The position numbers and the translations under genes were made by a program. Under the pieces are notes generated by a model that was not told where the DNA came from, searched no databases, and worked only from the letters and a program-made list of their open reading frames with translations. A stretch of 64,000 nucleotides of DNA, from assembly GCA_030062745.1 (NCBI GenBank), contig CP099848.1, forward strand, positions 7,151,501 through 7,215,500. Reading direction: 5' to 3'. Within the stretch, counting starts at the first letter, position 1, and each line of letters starts with the position of its first letter. Shown here in pieces: positions 36,401-51,400 of the stretch. The DNA is from Capitulum mitella (Eukaryota; Arthropoda; Thecostraca; Pollicipedomorpha; Pollicipedidae).

Positions 36401-39400
36401 CGTCCGGCCGCCTGATCTAATCCGCCGCGCTAACTCATGCCATCGGCCGCCGGCGGCCAGGTGCCGTTCTCCCGCTGCCGGCCGCGGGCGCGCTCCTGCA
36501 CCTGAAGTCTCTTCACGTCCCGGAGCACCAGCCGGCTGGCTATCATTCACAGCGCCAGTGGAACCCAGGTAAACTTGGGGGCATTGCGTTGCGAATGGAT
36601 GAGCACCGGATGTGCGCAAAGACAACAGCCGAGTTGTGAACGGCTTTTCTTGGGAAAAACTAGGACGGTACTGAAAGGTACCGCTCGACCTATTTATATG
36701 TCGTCGTCGTTTTGTTTATCCACTTGTTTTGCGACCTGGCCGCGAACGAAAGCTTTGGGTGACGCCCCTCCGAGCTGCCGCATTGGCAAAGAGGACAGAG
36801 CCACCCGCCCGAGCTATCTGACGATTTTACCTAAGCGAGTCACTGATAGGATCATGTGATCAAATCCTCCTACAATCATTGGAGCTGGTCATGAAAGTCG
36901 GCTGAGTTTCGTTACCAGTCAGCTGCACTTAGATCGGCAGACAGCCAACAGACCGACAAACTGGCCGTCAGACAGCCGACAGACTAACAGACAGCGGACA
37001 AACCGCCAGACAGCCAGTTTGGCTCGGCTGCGACTTGCTGCCACGCAAAGGCAGCTCTTCCACACCACTGCCATAGCGTGGAACGGCCTGAGCCGCAGAG
37101 AGGAAGGTAATCACCACGCGGGTGCCTATTGCAGTGTTGTAGCAATTATTCGCGTCTTTGTGCTGTCCTTCCCTCTTTCCGTTTTGGTATGATTTTATCG
37201 CACTGTGACCTTGACTGACATCTGCAGCATCTATGTCTGTCCATTTGTGACCAGGGACGTAGCCAGGGGGGTGCCATGGGGACCATGGCCCCCCTGCGCT
37301 AAGCGGCTACACTAGATACGTGGCAATTTCGCACGAATACGGAATAGTGATCACATATATGTTGCAAAATCAAACATTATATGTATTCTGGTGGGTTCAA
37401 TACGAGACCATTTACATAAAATTGTTGCTTTTTCTTTGAATCTCGCCATATGCTAGCGACACATAACAAAATTTGACATTTGGCCCTCTCCTGGGGACAG
37501 TCTTGGCTACGTTCCTGTTTGCAACATGTGGTTTTTGGTCTTAAGCTGCCAGGGAGACCGGCCAGGCAGGCCTGGCCAGTCTGCCTGGTCTTAATAGGAA
37601 ATGGACAGTAGACAACAGACAGCTGACAGAACGGCAGACAATTATGAGTCAAAAGTCAGTCGGCAAACTAGCGAACAAACCTGTAGAACGCCGGCAGACC
37701 GGCAGACAGGACGCCAGACGACCGATAGATCGGCAGACAGCTGACAGACCGGCAAGCAGGCCGACAGATAACCGACAGACGGACCGGCAGACGTGCCGGT
37801 CTGCTGGGCAGCCGGCGGTGGGGCACGCAGCGCCGGAACAGTCCCAGTCCACGGTCTCCAGACACGGACTGACCGGTCTGCAGTGGCAGGACGACTCAGT
37901 GCCCGCCTGGCCACGGCCAGCTCAGTCGGCGAGCGGTCGTTGATTGAGCGGCGCAGGGCAGCAGCGGCTGGCTTGCTGCTACCGGAAAGTCTCGGACTTC
38001 CACCAAGTTACGAGGTGCCCAAAACTTCCCGAAGCGACAGCCGGCGCGGGACCACGCCAGCGCGCGCCGCGCGAGCACGGCGGGTGAATGCATCGTTAAT
38101 GGGTCGACTATCAATCAATCAAAGTCAGCGCCGCTCGCCGGCAAGGCGGGGATGCACTGTTCCTGTGGCGGGTACAGCGGGGAGACTAAATGGCTGCAGG
38201 AGAGGGCCGGATCCGCCCGTCAGACGGGACAAGGAGGCCTCACAGCACGCGCGTGTCTCCGGGGTCGCGCCGGACGAATTAGGGCAAGATGACGCCCGCC
38301 GCAGCGTCCTCGCAAGGAGGAGCCCGTGTCCCGGGGCCGCTATGAATGGACTGCTGGTCAAACCAGTGCCGGGCGAGCCCGAAAGGACATCGCCATATTG
38401 AATTGAGACGCGACACACTGTGAAATGTCCGAGGACGCTCCTCTCAGCGATAAGGGCGCCTTTATACACCCACTGTCATGCATTGTGGCTGCAAAACGCA
38501 TTTGGTAGTCAAGTGAAAAGAGCAAAGCGCTTTTTGTTGTCGTCAGCGATGTAGGCTATTGCTAATATATTTCGTTGGTACGGTTTGAACTGTTGCACTT
38601 CAAAAGTGTCAGACAGCCTTCGAGAACATCCTTTCCAACATGAGTTTTGTGCTTTGACTGCAATGCTGTAAGCGGCATACTTAATCAAATCTGGCCTTTT
38701 TGGTGGATCAGCAGAGCAGCCTCAGATAATGACGACTCAGCCGACGGGATTTCCACAAACATGCAGATGTACCAGATCCACCGATGGCATTTACCTTTGG
38801 AATGAGACCAGTCCAGTCCACGCTGGCTTAACGTCAGGAAAATCCATCACAGACACGGCCTCCTCCCAGCCTCACTGAGGGCAGGCTATGGGGTGCTCCC
38901 TGTCTCGGCCACCTCAGACCCCCGATCCCAGCCGTCTGACCGGGAGGGCCACATACCGAGCCGTCTGATCGCGCGGGCCACATATCGAGCCGGTCTGGAA
39001 TACAGCTGCTGAGGCGTCATTGGCCAGGAGTAAAGGTGTTCAGCTTCTCTCCAACATACAACTCCAGCATGGCTATGGAGACTTCGGAGGCACGGCAGGA
39101 GCCAAGTGGACAGTGGCAATACGAGGCACTTTGGTTCTAGATTCTTGAAAACTGTTTTCTATCAACAACGTCTTTGTCAGTTCGCCAAGGTTTACTACGA
39201 ACGTTTTCCCTCTCCATCGGAAACAGACGATGCCCTCTGTCTGGGCGAGTGCGCCAATCGCACCCCGATATCACGCTCCCAGTCCACAGAGGCGCCTCGG
39301 AAATGTTACTAAATCACCTCAAAATGTCTTAATACTCTGTAGCACCCACATCACTTCGGCGGAGCGCTAAATATTCTTCTCCAAATTCTTTCTCTCATTC

Positions 39401-42400
39401 CTCATCATGCCATCTCATCTCTTATTACGTCCGTCCATTCCTCTTCACCGTTCCTCCTTACTAATGTTTTCCTCCAGTGCCTGTCTGACCCTCAGCGGCA
39501 CCACGGGAACGAAATCCAGCCGAGGAACGTTTTTGCCGGCTGCTGGCCGAGCGGCGGCGGATCGACGCCAAACCGGCGCCTCCGACGAAAAACTGATCAG
39601 CGCCATCGGCGACGCCTGCTGCCGCGCGACGCGAGCCGGCGCCCCTCTCACTGGGGCGCCGGGGCGCCACGCCCGCCAGCCGCGGGCGCCCGGCCGGGAG
39701 CGATGACGTACCGGCCAGCCGCCGCCGCCACTCAGCGGACGCCGCCTTATTTGGAGGGACACGCGGGTCGGCCGTCCGCTGGCCCCCGTCGGAAGCAGGT
39801 GTGTGGGACCGGGCGGGGGCGGAGGTGTACGTGAGATCTGCCTCACGTGTCAACAGCCAGCTGGGTGTGTTTGAAAACAGCGAGCTGGGGCTAGTCAGGG
39901 AGAATATAGCCCTGTCCAAACACATCAATCATAGTCCCAAGAAGAAAATGTCGTAATTGTCCGCGTTCCAGATTAATGAAGAGCGGCGTTTCAAGTTTGC
40001 GCGTCAACGCTTTCATCGTGGGTGGGAAGCAACTCGGCCAAGAGTGGACCATAAGTTAAGAGCATGTGTGCGTTTTTATTTACCCTTCCTATTTACTATT
40101 TATGCGTGCGATAGGCTGGCGCGATAGCGATGACTAGTGGAAATTTGAGGAATTTGTTAGCCTTTGAACGATTACGTGGAACGGTTGCAGTAAAAACTAT
40201 TCGAAAGGTGGCAGTGTTTACACAGCTGATTCATCTCCGTGTTCATTGATTCACAAACACAGTATATATAAAAGCACTAGCGTTACAACTGCCAGCTGCC
40301 AACTGTGCAATCATGCCTATCTCTTTGTTTTAGACGTTACCGAAATGAGTGTTAGCTAAGCACTGGCCCAAAGCACTGGCCATTGTTCACCAGCATCACC
40401 ATTGGCCTTTGCCGCAAATGGCGTCCAAGCGCGACTCTGTCCGGGTTGCAAGCAGTGGAAAGGAACTCCAAAATCGCATGTGTCAAAGAACCGTGGAAGA
40501 AAAATAGCTGTGCCTTTACATGGAGGTAATTCGAGGCCCAGTGTTGCAGTCCCTCACAAGGGGAGCGCAAAAAATCTCATCAGGAGCACGGCTGACTTTT
40601 CGGCCGACTTAAAGAATTTCCTATCACCTACCGACTGAAATCTGTCCTAGTTGGTGGACACGGGCCAAAAATGGCAAAAATGGCTGAAGTCAAATAAACG
40701 TACTTTCGCAACTGGAAATGAAAATTATTTCTTGTCTGGTTGTTAGACAGACAACGAGATAGATTAACCTGCACTTTCAGAAAAATGGAATCTTGTAATC
40801 GATTCTGAAACCGCTTCTGCGTTTTTCTGCAGCGGATTTACCAGCAACGTATTTCGTAAACAGTATGAGACTCATACATTGTCATTTCTTGCTTGGAAAG
40901 TTGGAATCCACGCACGACGTCTGATATGATGACTGTTATTAAATACGTGGTACATCAGTTCAGTGGATCATATTTATGCTTATTCACCTCAAATCATTCG
41001 CTCTGACACATAGCAATTTCACTCGGCGACTGCCAACCTTGATCAAAAAGGGTCACCATGAGAGTGTGCGATATTTCAAATAGCCAAATGGCGAATGGGT
41101 TTCTGTAATGTGTGCAAACGATATCTCAGGGAATGATTTCATTCTTGACAGCAGATTCAGGAACGTCTCGATGAGCAAACATCGTTATGAAATTCCAAAG
41201 GAATTATGCATCTTTACGCAAGAAATTAGCCAGTGCGTCATAAAAGAATAACCAGAAGCAAACAAGACAACCTTACAGGGTACCAGCAGCGGCTCTGAGT
41301 CAGACGTCATGCTTTTGTTTGCCTTCGTGTGCTGTGGGCGACTTACGAGCGAATCTTCCTAATAAGCTGTTCCGCAAACACAGCTGAAAAAAGTTGATTC
41401 ATCAGACGGTTATCAATGCCGATCGATTTGCGTTCGTCGCATGGAGAGCCGTCGTTTTCAAACCAGAAGCACAGCGTGCAAAACCGCCATCGAATGCAGG
41501 CTGTGGCTGACTGGTGACGTGATTAGGAATGTAATCTAGATTGACGGGTGACTCCATTCTTGTATGCATGACATGCCAATGTATTACATGAAGTTAGATG
41601 AGATCGTGGACCCATTTAAGGGAAACGTTCGTCCCATTAGCAGACTCATTACGTCGAATAGCGTGCAAACATCCTCCCAGCAGATCGTGTGATAGCCCTG
41701 TGGTTTATCACCTGGAAAAGAAACATGAACAAAGAGCCCTCCTGTTCCGCGCGCCGTGGCGTTTCAGCCACCACGATAAGCAAAGAAAAACTGTAGTCTT
41801 CAGCACACTACGGCATTGGCACCATTTGATTTCAACCGAACACTGGCCGTCCGTGTATTTCTAAGCTCTCGACACACTGAAGAACATTCAGTTATTCTCC
41901 GAACCCTACACGCTCCTAATGAGGAACTCATTTACAGTCACCATGATATTTACACTGGGTGCGAGCATTGTTGCAGCGACCCATAGGGAAGAAAATGTTA
42001 TAACAGCTTCGGAGATTTTTAACATAACACTGTGCTATGTTACGGTGTTGCTCGAAAGGAAATCCAATCAAAATGGCTGTCCTGAGATACTCTACTGAGT
42101 GGAACATTGTTTCCTCATCTTTGAGTGCGAACGGTTTAGCATGTTCTCCAGTACCGGCGTGACTTTTGAGGAAATATTGCACCAGTTTGTGCGTTCAGTG
42201 TCCGAGAATCATTTCATTCGAGCATTGATGCGGAACAGCAATAAATGGGTATGCAGCCCGACGGTCGCTGAGAAGAGCTTATAACCGTCGTCCGCGGCTA
42301 CGTTTAGCGTCTTGTCACACAGTTGCGGTGAGGAGAGCGTCTCTTCAGCATAACGAGCTTTCAGCTCGCCCAACATTTGTGCGGAGGGGTCACAGCACCT

Positions 42401-45400
42401 GATACGGAGCTCACTTTCCATTTCGAGCAGCGCCTGGTGCGACATAAAAACAAGCGCACCCAAGCGAAAACTTCATGGAAGAAAATTCTTGTCGGTTGCG
42501 GGAAACAGTGAAGAACAAACAAGTGATAGGACAAAGGTTAGGCGGTTTGGCGTTTCTCTGTCTGTCCGCCATTGCTGGTAAAACACGTTTCAGTGATTCA
42601 CCGCAGCATCCCGTGAAATCACAGCGAAAACAGATCGCCGCGTCACTGCCAGCGCCGGCGCCGGCGCCGCTGCCAGCCGCCGAGCCCCTCTCACGGGGAA
42701 GGGTGAAGCCGCGTCATCCGCAAACAGCGCGCGGACAGCGCGGTTCCGATGACGACGAACGTCATCACCGTAACGCCAAGAACAACACGGCGCGGTGGCC
42801 GGCCACCGGCGCCGCTGGACAAACAGGTGAGAGGCGGGAGGGTGGCCGCTCAGGCTATTTGCCCCCCTTCACGGCGGTTCTGGCGCGTGTGCGGCAAACG
42901 CCTCGAGTGGTGCTGCGTCATGGAGTGGAACCTTGAACATTCGAGTCGGGTCAGCCTGTGCCCATCAGCGTTTGGCGTTCAGGCTCTGCAAGATGACGGA
43001 GATGTGCAGCACTTTGTTACTTCACGAACGTGGAATAAAAACAAAAGGAAGCCTTGGAATTTCAGACATGTCATTCAATCCACCGCAGCAATAATTCCAT
43101 TCATTTGGGAAACCCCATAACGTGTCTGACGCATCAAAATGTCTTTTTTTCTGGGACGTTGCGGAGACCGCATGAATCTGTTTACTGAAAACAGCTGCTG
43201 CGCCTCGACGCTAAATATTCGTCCAGCGCGTCAACCGGCAAAAATCCAACAGAAGCCGTTTTTACATTGGTCAGGGCGTGATGTTACCTCACGTGCGGCC
43301 CAGCGTGACCCTGAAAACTCTAGGGTATTTTTTTAAGTACGACTACCAATACATGCAGCAACACTTTCCCATCGATTTGGTTACATATACTGTGATGAAA
43401 AGTTTGCAATCGCATTTTAAGTTGAAGCATGCAAAATAAAAAGGGTTATATAGGGCGCATTTGGTCGGGTCACATTTGCGAGTTCACTATCCTGAAATGG
43501 TGACTACGCCATTGTCTCTCGCGATCACTCGCTGCAGGTATCTGGGCTTGCACTGATATGAGGTTTAGAGTCCGTACAAGTCTCTGCTTAGCTCGTGGTC
43601 TTATCCCAGATATCGCCCTAACAAATCAATCGAATCAAACGCATACAGAAGAGCTTAGTAACAATGTATTCTGCAATGTTTTTCCCAAAGAGAATTCATT
43701 CCTCGACTTTTCCAGTTACGTTCACTCTGAACAGAGAAAGCGAAGCAGTCTCATGTAGTTCCTAAGATACATCGTTGCATTCACGTCATCAAAACAAAGC
43801 TACCTGCGCATGGACCGAAGTCTATAAACGAAGCTCATATTCCCTGAAAGGCACCAGACAAGTCCGTACCGCCGTCACGCGGTCTGCTGGAGACATGATC
43901 AGCCGAAAGACTGAACTTTTAAAACCATTTTTTCCGGTGGGAGGCACTCATGTCTGTGAGCCCGCCTTACAAGGAGCGGTACTCGACTTCGGCTCGCTGT
44001 ATCTTTCGACATTGTGTTTGGTACGACAGGGTAAAACCGCCCGCCAACTGTGGTGTGTCCATTCATTATTTGTCCGTTCTCTAAACATGGCCGCTGCTTG
44101 ACTGGCGGCACGTGTTCGTGTACGATATGACAAAGAGGAGTCGCTTCCAGGAGAGACCGCGCCTGGCCGATTTTCGGGGACAATTGCTCATGAGGCAGAC
44201 AGGCCTGTCGTGACTGTTCGAATCACATCGGATAAAGGAGAGACATGCTCGAATAAAACGACCTTCCATATTTTGCACATCGTGATGACTTCAGCGAAGC
44301 AAGGAGACCGAGAGTCAAGCCATGTTCGATTCAGATTGGTTCAGGGCCACGTGAATAACCGCTTAGCAAGTATTCATCGGAATACATAATCACAAATGGC
44401 ATGAAATCCTCAGTGAACAAAGCTCAGTGAGACTTGTGTGCAACGTAAATGCTATCTAAAAACGGGCGATATGTTTATGATGGGCTATGCAAAGTGGCAT
44501 GCAAGGTGTAATTTGGACGAAAACAAGAAACCTGATTGTGAGAAATTTATTCTGGTTTTGATAAGTTTTTGCGATGCGTAAATAGTACTTCGCGATGATG
44601 TCCGGTAGTAACTGCATCCGTTAGTAACTGCCGGTAGTAACAACAGTTGTTTTAACTAAATGGCGAATGCTTCAGTTTTGCAAGTTGCCTGTGTATAGCT
44701 CTGATCGGAAAGTTTGTGCACCTGAGTATCTTAAATTCATACATATCAAATGAATGAATAAACACTCGCCCGGTGAGCGATCATTTGGCAAAACGTCACG
44801 CGTAATTAGAGTGTTTCCTATTAAAGAGTAAGAACGACAAAATGAACGATCATTGCCGGAATGGACACGCAAACCCCTGAGCGTGAGGTGCATATCTGAA
44901 AATCTGTCCTAGGATCTGCATTGCAGATGGCTGAGTTCGGAAATTCGCCATTATGATTCAGCCGGTGTTGCTGGCGTGATATCTGATTGTCTTTAATGGC
45001 GTAGTTAGACAATTAACTCATATCCGCGCTACATGTTTTTGACGCGAACTGCGATAGGTAACAATTAGCTGTCTGCACCGCTGACTCTCACAGACATGGC
45101 ACACTCCTCTACTTCTATAACAAGCCGGCGTCTCCACAGCATGAAGGTGGGTGTGAAATTAGATTAAGGGTATCGCTATCACTGGATTAAATGTCCTTTC
45201 GTGCAGTTAGTGTTTGATGATGAGCCCAGAGTGTCTTGTGCACGTTGCAAACTAGTCCACTCTGTGAGGTTTTGTTCCGGTTTGGTTTCGTGATTACTAT
45301 ATTTACAAGGCATGTCATGAAGCGCTTCACTAAAAATAACGGGACATAATTAGTCTCGGAATTCCACAAGTGATGATGGTTTCCGCCCCATTCCTTCGTG

Positions 45401-48400
45401 CATTGTCTGAGGTGGTGGATATGACATTCTTATACAGTCATCAACAAAGAGGAAGTTTCACTCCAGAACTGAAGTCTAGATCTCCCTGCACAGTGAGCAA
45501 TGTTTTGCTAGAAGCACTCAATGTATGTCAGGGTTAACGTGGTGCGAGCACGTGGTGCCGGCATGTGAGAGAGGTTTCACGTGCAGCACATTCTTCGTGC
45601 CGTTGTGTACATTGCACATACCACCACGGCAGTCTTTGTGCACGGGGCCAAATACCACAGAAGCTGCCGGGAGAGAATAAATAAGCTCTGGCATGAACAG
45701 TGAGGACAGTTAATAGCCACAGACGCTACAATTCAGCTCCATTCGGAAGCTGTCTTCTCCAGCAGATGCCCACCAGACCAGATGCTATATACGCTTATCT
45801 CATGAGCAAAGCTCTGTCGTAGGGGATGGGGACTGGGTGGTAAAGGGGACGCTTGCCCCAGACTATTTTTGTCATTATGCCATTATGCCATACTGTTGCA
45901 ATCTGATGCAGCCTGAGCACATGATGAAAGTCTGGAGCAAGCTGATCACCTCAATGAAGCACGGATGGAGCGTCCGCGCATACCGAGGGATGAAAATCAA
46001 ACATTTGCCACTTTCTAGACTGCTTAACCCTATTTCCGGAGGGCTAGCCGGTATGTTCGATTCCCGACAGGGGGCGGATTCCCCCCCCCCCGAGATCTCG
46101 AGAACTACTTGTCCGATTTCATCGCAACAAACGGCAATCGGTTTGCCATGACGTGAACTACAATTTTATAATAAAAAAAAATCAAAATTTTGAAATGTGT
46201 GGACACAGCGGGGCAAAAATGTCAAAATGGGGGTATTTTTGGACTTCTTATAACTCCGTTGCTTATCAACCGATTTCAATGAAACTGGCATGAATCGAGA
46301 TGTTTTGAATAGGGTTTTTACCATGGGTGTACAAATCTGAAATTTTGAGAAAATTCATGGGCGTTCACAGGGTTTCAAAAATAGGAGGATTGGTTTTCTA
46401 ACAAATGAATGACCAAAAGAGGCAAAACACTTTTTTGGCTTCTGCTAGTCATGTTATGCTAAAGAAGTACAAATCACAATGCAATGTTTGTATAATGTTA
46501 GCATAAGCGACGCCAGGGACATGAAAAGGGAGAAACTGTCATGGTCACATGTTTTTCAGATCAACTTGTGACCCTTGACCTTAAATGACCTCCAGTGACC
46601 TTTGGGTCACTTGGAATGATCTCGTATGCATTTAATATTATCTGTAAACGTTTTCCATCATTTGAATTTACTCTATTTTCAAAATTTCATTTTATGGCTA
46701 TTGCGATATAGGGTACGCGCATTGACATTTTAGGTCATAGCTCCGTGACCCGACCTGATATCAAGCTGAAACTTGGTAAAAAAGTAGAAGGCATCCTGCT
46801 TCGTGATATGCAGCCTGGGTTTGGCATTTAAAAAAACGACGCCGAAAAAATTGCAAAAAACAAATTTTGACTTTTGACGTTGGCCTAACCTTGCAAAGTG
46901 ACCTCAGACAAACAAAATTACATCTGCACATTGCCCAGCTATTTAGCTATGCATCCATGTAAAGTTTTAAGTTCTATCTTAAAAACTCTGTTTTTGGCAG
47001 ACATTTTCGTTTTACCCTCAACATGGCCAAAAATGGCCTGAGGTGCCTCCCAAAAACGCTGCCTGGCTCCGCCCCTGAGCAAAATAGAATTTTGAAATTT
47101 TGTTGCAGCGCGTAGAAAGAATAGCTAGGAAAAGTGACCACGTTTCGTGAAGCTGCGTTAAAAAGCCTGGAATTGGCACGCAAGAAAACCGGGCGGATTC
47201 AGCCCCCCCCCCCTTGCCGGGAATAGGGTTAAGCATACAGTGGTAGTCACCGAGCCTTTCGACAAGACCCGCACAGCACACATTCACAAAGACGGTTTTG
47301 AACGGCGCCGGCTGGCAGAGCTGGCCGGGTCGGCCGCCTGATTGCACCGCCGGAGATGAAAGCGGCGCCTCAGGCTGAGCGGAAAAAAACTGCCGACCAA
47401 CAGCTGAACGGGCTAAAATTGGCGGCGTGGCGCGGCCCGGCCAGCGGCGCTTCGTGTGGCCCACCGACAGTCTATACTGACCGGCCCGCCCACAGCCTAT
47501 ACTGACCGGCGTTCACCCGCCCACAGTCTACACTGACCGGCGTTCATCCGATCTACAGTCTATACTGACCGGCGCTCACTCGATCTACAGTCTATACTGA
47601 CCGGCGCTCACTCGATCTTCAGTCTATACTGAGCGGCGCTCACCCGACCCACAGTCTATACTGACCGTCGTTCGCCCGATCTACAGTCTATACTGACCGG
47701 CGCTCACCCGATCTACAGTCTGTACTGAGCGGCGCTCACTCGATCTACAGTCTACACTGAGCGGCGCTCACCCGACCTACAGTCTATACTGAGCGGCGCT
47801 CACCCATCTACAATATATATTGAGTGGCGCTCACACAACCTACCATGTACACTGAACGGCGCTCACCCAGCCCGCAACCTACGAGTGGTGGCCACCCAGC
47901 CTCCAGCCTATACTCAATTATGCCCACGAAGCCCACAACCCATGCTGAACGGCGCTCACCCGGAATACGTCCAATACTAAACAACGCTCACTCAGCCTAC
48001 AACCTACAATAAACGGCGCTCATTCATCCTGCAGCCGAAATTGAACGGCGCTCATCCAGCCTACAGCCTATAGTGGGAACTCCCACTCAACCTACATCCG
48101 GCAGAAGGGCGGCTGTCACTGGCGGAGGCCGGACGGTGCGAGACCCGCCGTGCCGGCAGAGGGGTAGACGGGCGCCTGATGGTGGAGCGACGGGCCAAGA
48201 GAAAGGCCGGGGACGGCCGACCGACGACAGCCACGACTCGACGCGGCGAATAATTCTGAATGAGCGCAACACGGCGAGCTTCGTAGAATGTATGGGCTTG
48301 GCAGCAAGATAGTCATAACTTAATTCGCCTGAAATGCACGAAAGCTCTTTTGCGACAATTTATTTGCCAATATGATCGACGTTAGGTGAAAACCCCAGGC

Positions 48401-51400
48401 TGACATTGCATTCCTTCCCACACAGTGTTCAACGACTACGTCGTGCCCTCCCCATCTCCCAACCAATTTCTCGTTTCGTGTAGCGTACAGCCCGATAGTC
48501 AGATGGTCGAACATTCTCATCGTCCAATCTGCCAGAGCGTCGGACGTTACGCCGCATCCCTAGTATGTGCAGCATGCTACGCCCTGGCCTGGCCTGGTCC
48601 CCGTGACCCTTGGCATGCCTCCAGCTCCGAATGCAGACGTCTTCTCGACATCATCCCCACTATATGTCACCGTCTCTTTGCACATCCCAGTTTCGGTCCT
48701 TTACGCGTCCCCAGCCACGGCCCTCTCTACGTCCCCAGCCACGCCCCTTCCCCCCGGCCGGGTCGGTAACGGACTCGATGGAGCCGCCGCCGGCTGGCCG
48801 GCGGCGTCTGGAGCCGGCTGCGGGGTGCCTGGCTCCGGCGGTGGTCTGGAACGCAAGCCGCGGCTCCCAGGGGACCAGACCACCACCACGCGCACTGGGC
48901 GGCTCCGGCAGATGGCCGTGAAGACTCGGGGCAGGGTCAGAGAACGAGGGCGTGACGGGCTTTGCGTGCCTGGTAACGCGATGGGGAGCTTGGCAATATC
49001 CTGGGAGAGCGGAGACATGTTTCTAGAACTTTCAGTCAGTATAGTCAAAGCACGCGGTCGGCGTGTAGATGAGGAACTTGTAAGCAGTCTATATCTGATC
49101 GACCTAAGCGGCATACAACCGCCGCGTGGTTGAATCATGTCGAACCCTTACTGTGTTAACACTTGCGGAGGACGCTTACAGCGAGTCTACGCTGTCGGGC
49201 TCCCTCTGAAAGTCGGCTCTCCGCGAGAACAGGACTGTTCGCCCCGCGCGGGCCTTATTTGGCCATGGACGCCGCTGCCGGTGCGCTATTGCCTGCGGCC
49301 ACGAGCATCACCCGGGCTGGTACATACCTCACGTGCCTCGCATTCGCCTGATACGGATAGGTCCCCGGCGGAGGCCTTGGAAGCGGCGGGGCTCCGTCAT
49401 AATTCGCAACTTGTTCTCCTCTAACAACATTAACGATACCATTGGCATACCAAAATCGTCGAGTATCGTACTCTGAAATATTGTATCATGCACGATGCTA
49501 TCTCACAAACGGTGAGCTTCCGTGTGCGCTGCTGTTTAGTGGAACATTATCCGATGAGCGGACGCTGACGACGGCCTCGAAATGCAGAACTTCCAAGGCA
49601 GATCGGACATATTTCACAACAGCATTCTCGACCACCTACATGAGTATTAACAGCAGCAAGTTTGCGTCATTAGCAGGACGCTGCAGAGTTCATCTTCCAC
49701 GGAATGTGGCAAAAATGTGAGAAATAATATCGCGACATAGCTCATGTCGTGCCGCAGTTCGGTCCTTCTCAGGACCTGATTGAAACAGCATGAAGCCTTA
49801 CTGCGAAAGAATCAGGATTCCGCAGGATATATCCATTGTAGACATAGGACAATGGGCAATAAATCTGAGTTAGAACTTACTGTAATAATCCTCATAAAAA
49901 TACAGTTTCCCTTCCTATGAATAAGAGCAAAGGCTTGGATGGCTACGTCCCAAATTTATGATTCCTTGCAAATTTGCAGCAATAACAGTACAGAAATACG
50001 TAGAAAACTAGAAAAAGCGTTTACGAATCCGGCCAATTTTCCGACAATGGGTCGTCAAAATCCTGCTAACATCAGCAAGGCAGTGGCATGAGCTCTGTTG
50101 AGCATGAGCATGCTGGCATGACCTGGCATGAGCGACCCCCCTACAGCACTGCACCATGTCCCGTAACAGACATCAACCAGCAGGACACCCTGGTCTACCC
50201 TTCTGCAGCGCCACCAGCCGGCAACTCTACAATTCTCCCCCTACAGCGTCCTCCCAGCAGGGACCGTCCTCCATCGGGGGCCGTCCTCCTATGGCGGCGT
50301 CCTCCCGCCGGGGCCGTCCTCCCAGCAGGGGCCGTCCTCCAGTGGGGACCGCCCTCCCTCTGCAGCATCCTTCCGCCAGGAGCCGTCCTGCCGCCGTGGA
50401 CAGTCCTCCCGGAGAGATCCTAGTCCAGTCCCATGTCCCAGGCTCATTGGCTCTGGTCTAGTGTCGCCGAATGTCTCTGAGCATACCCTGGACCCACTGA
50501 GATATTCAGTGCCGAAGGTGACACGCGAAAAAGAAGCGGCTTAAGGGGCTGCGGGCGACCACACGCCGGAAAGGAGGCTCAGATGGAAACAGCTGGTGCT
50601 GCTGTCGGTGAGAGATGGTGCTGGCGAAGGTGAGAAGTGGGGATGGTGATGAGCAATTGGTGTCTCAGGCGACAAATCCCGAAGACAACTCACCGAGGAG
50701 GCTTGTGTCGGGGCAAGACTGAGATGATAATGATGATGACCGGGTGCCCTGAAAGAAAGGATAACGCGGTGCCATTGGAAACCAGACCTCTAGAAGCTGC
50801 CCCTGCACGGCCTGCTGTTGGTGACGATCAGCCGGCAACAGCAGTAGCCCTCTGAGCATGATTCCAGCCAGCTGGTGGTGGCGCGGTCACCCAGTGCCTA
50901 TGCCACTATGGAAACGTTCTGTCCGCACGGAGCCGAGCTTGTTTCCGTCGGCCGGCGCCTCGTGACCCGTAGGCGCCCGGCGGGGCGTCCGGGCGGGGCT
51001 GTCCGCCGCCTCCGCCCGCCGCCGCCGCCGGGCCGGCTCCCAGCGGTGGCCGCTCGAACGGGCCCATTGGCCGGCGCCCGGCCGGCCGAACGGCCCGTTA
51101 ACGGCGCTGCGAGCGCGGCAGCCGTCTGCCGGCTCCGGACCGGCGCCGGCCCGCTGCCGGCGGCGCACTAGCGGCGTTCTCACCGTTCTGGGAAGGCGAA
51201 GGCTGGTCCTATGTTCAGCTGGTTCAGAGCGCGACGTGATTTCGGTGCGTTTCGTGAGGGTCTCTCGACAAACAGCGCGCGCTCTTCACCACGGTCGTTC
51301 AACTGTTGCTATCTAGCCACATTTCGATCACTCGTCGGCAATTAAGTCAAGGCTTATGCAAGTGCCAGTAACTCAACCGACCCCACCTTGTTTGTTATCG

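Noticed and set aside
47469..48107. Regular 32-bp repeats resembling a CRISPR array
   Set aside because: Units are directly adjacent with no spacers and decay gradually, in a eukaryotic intron; it is a minisatellite.
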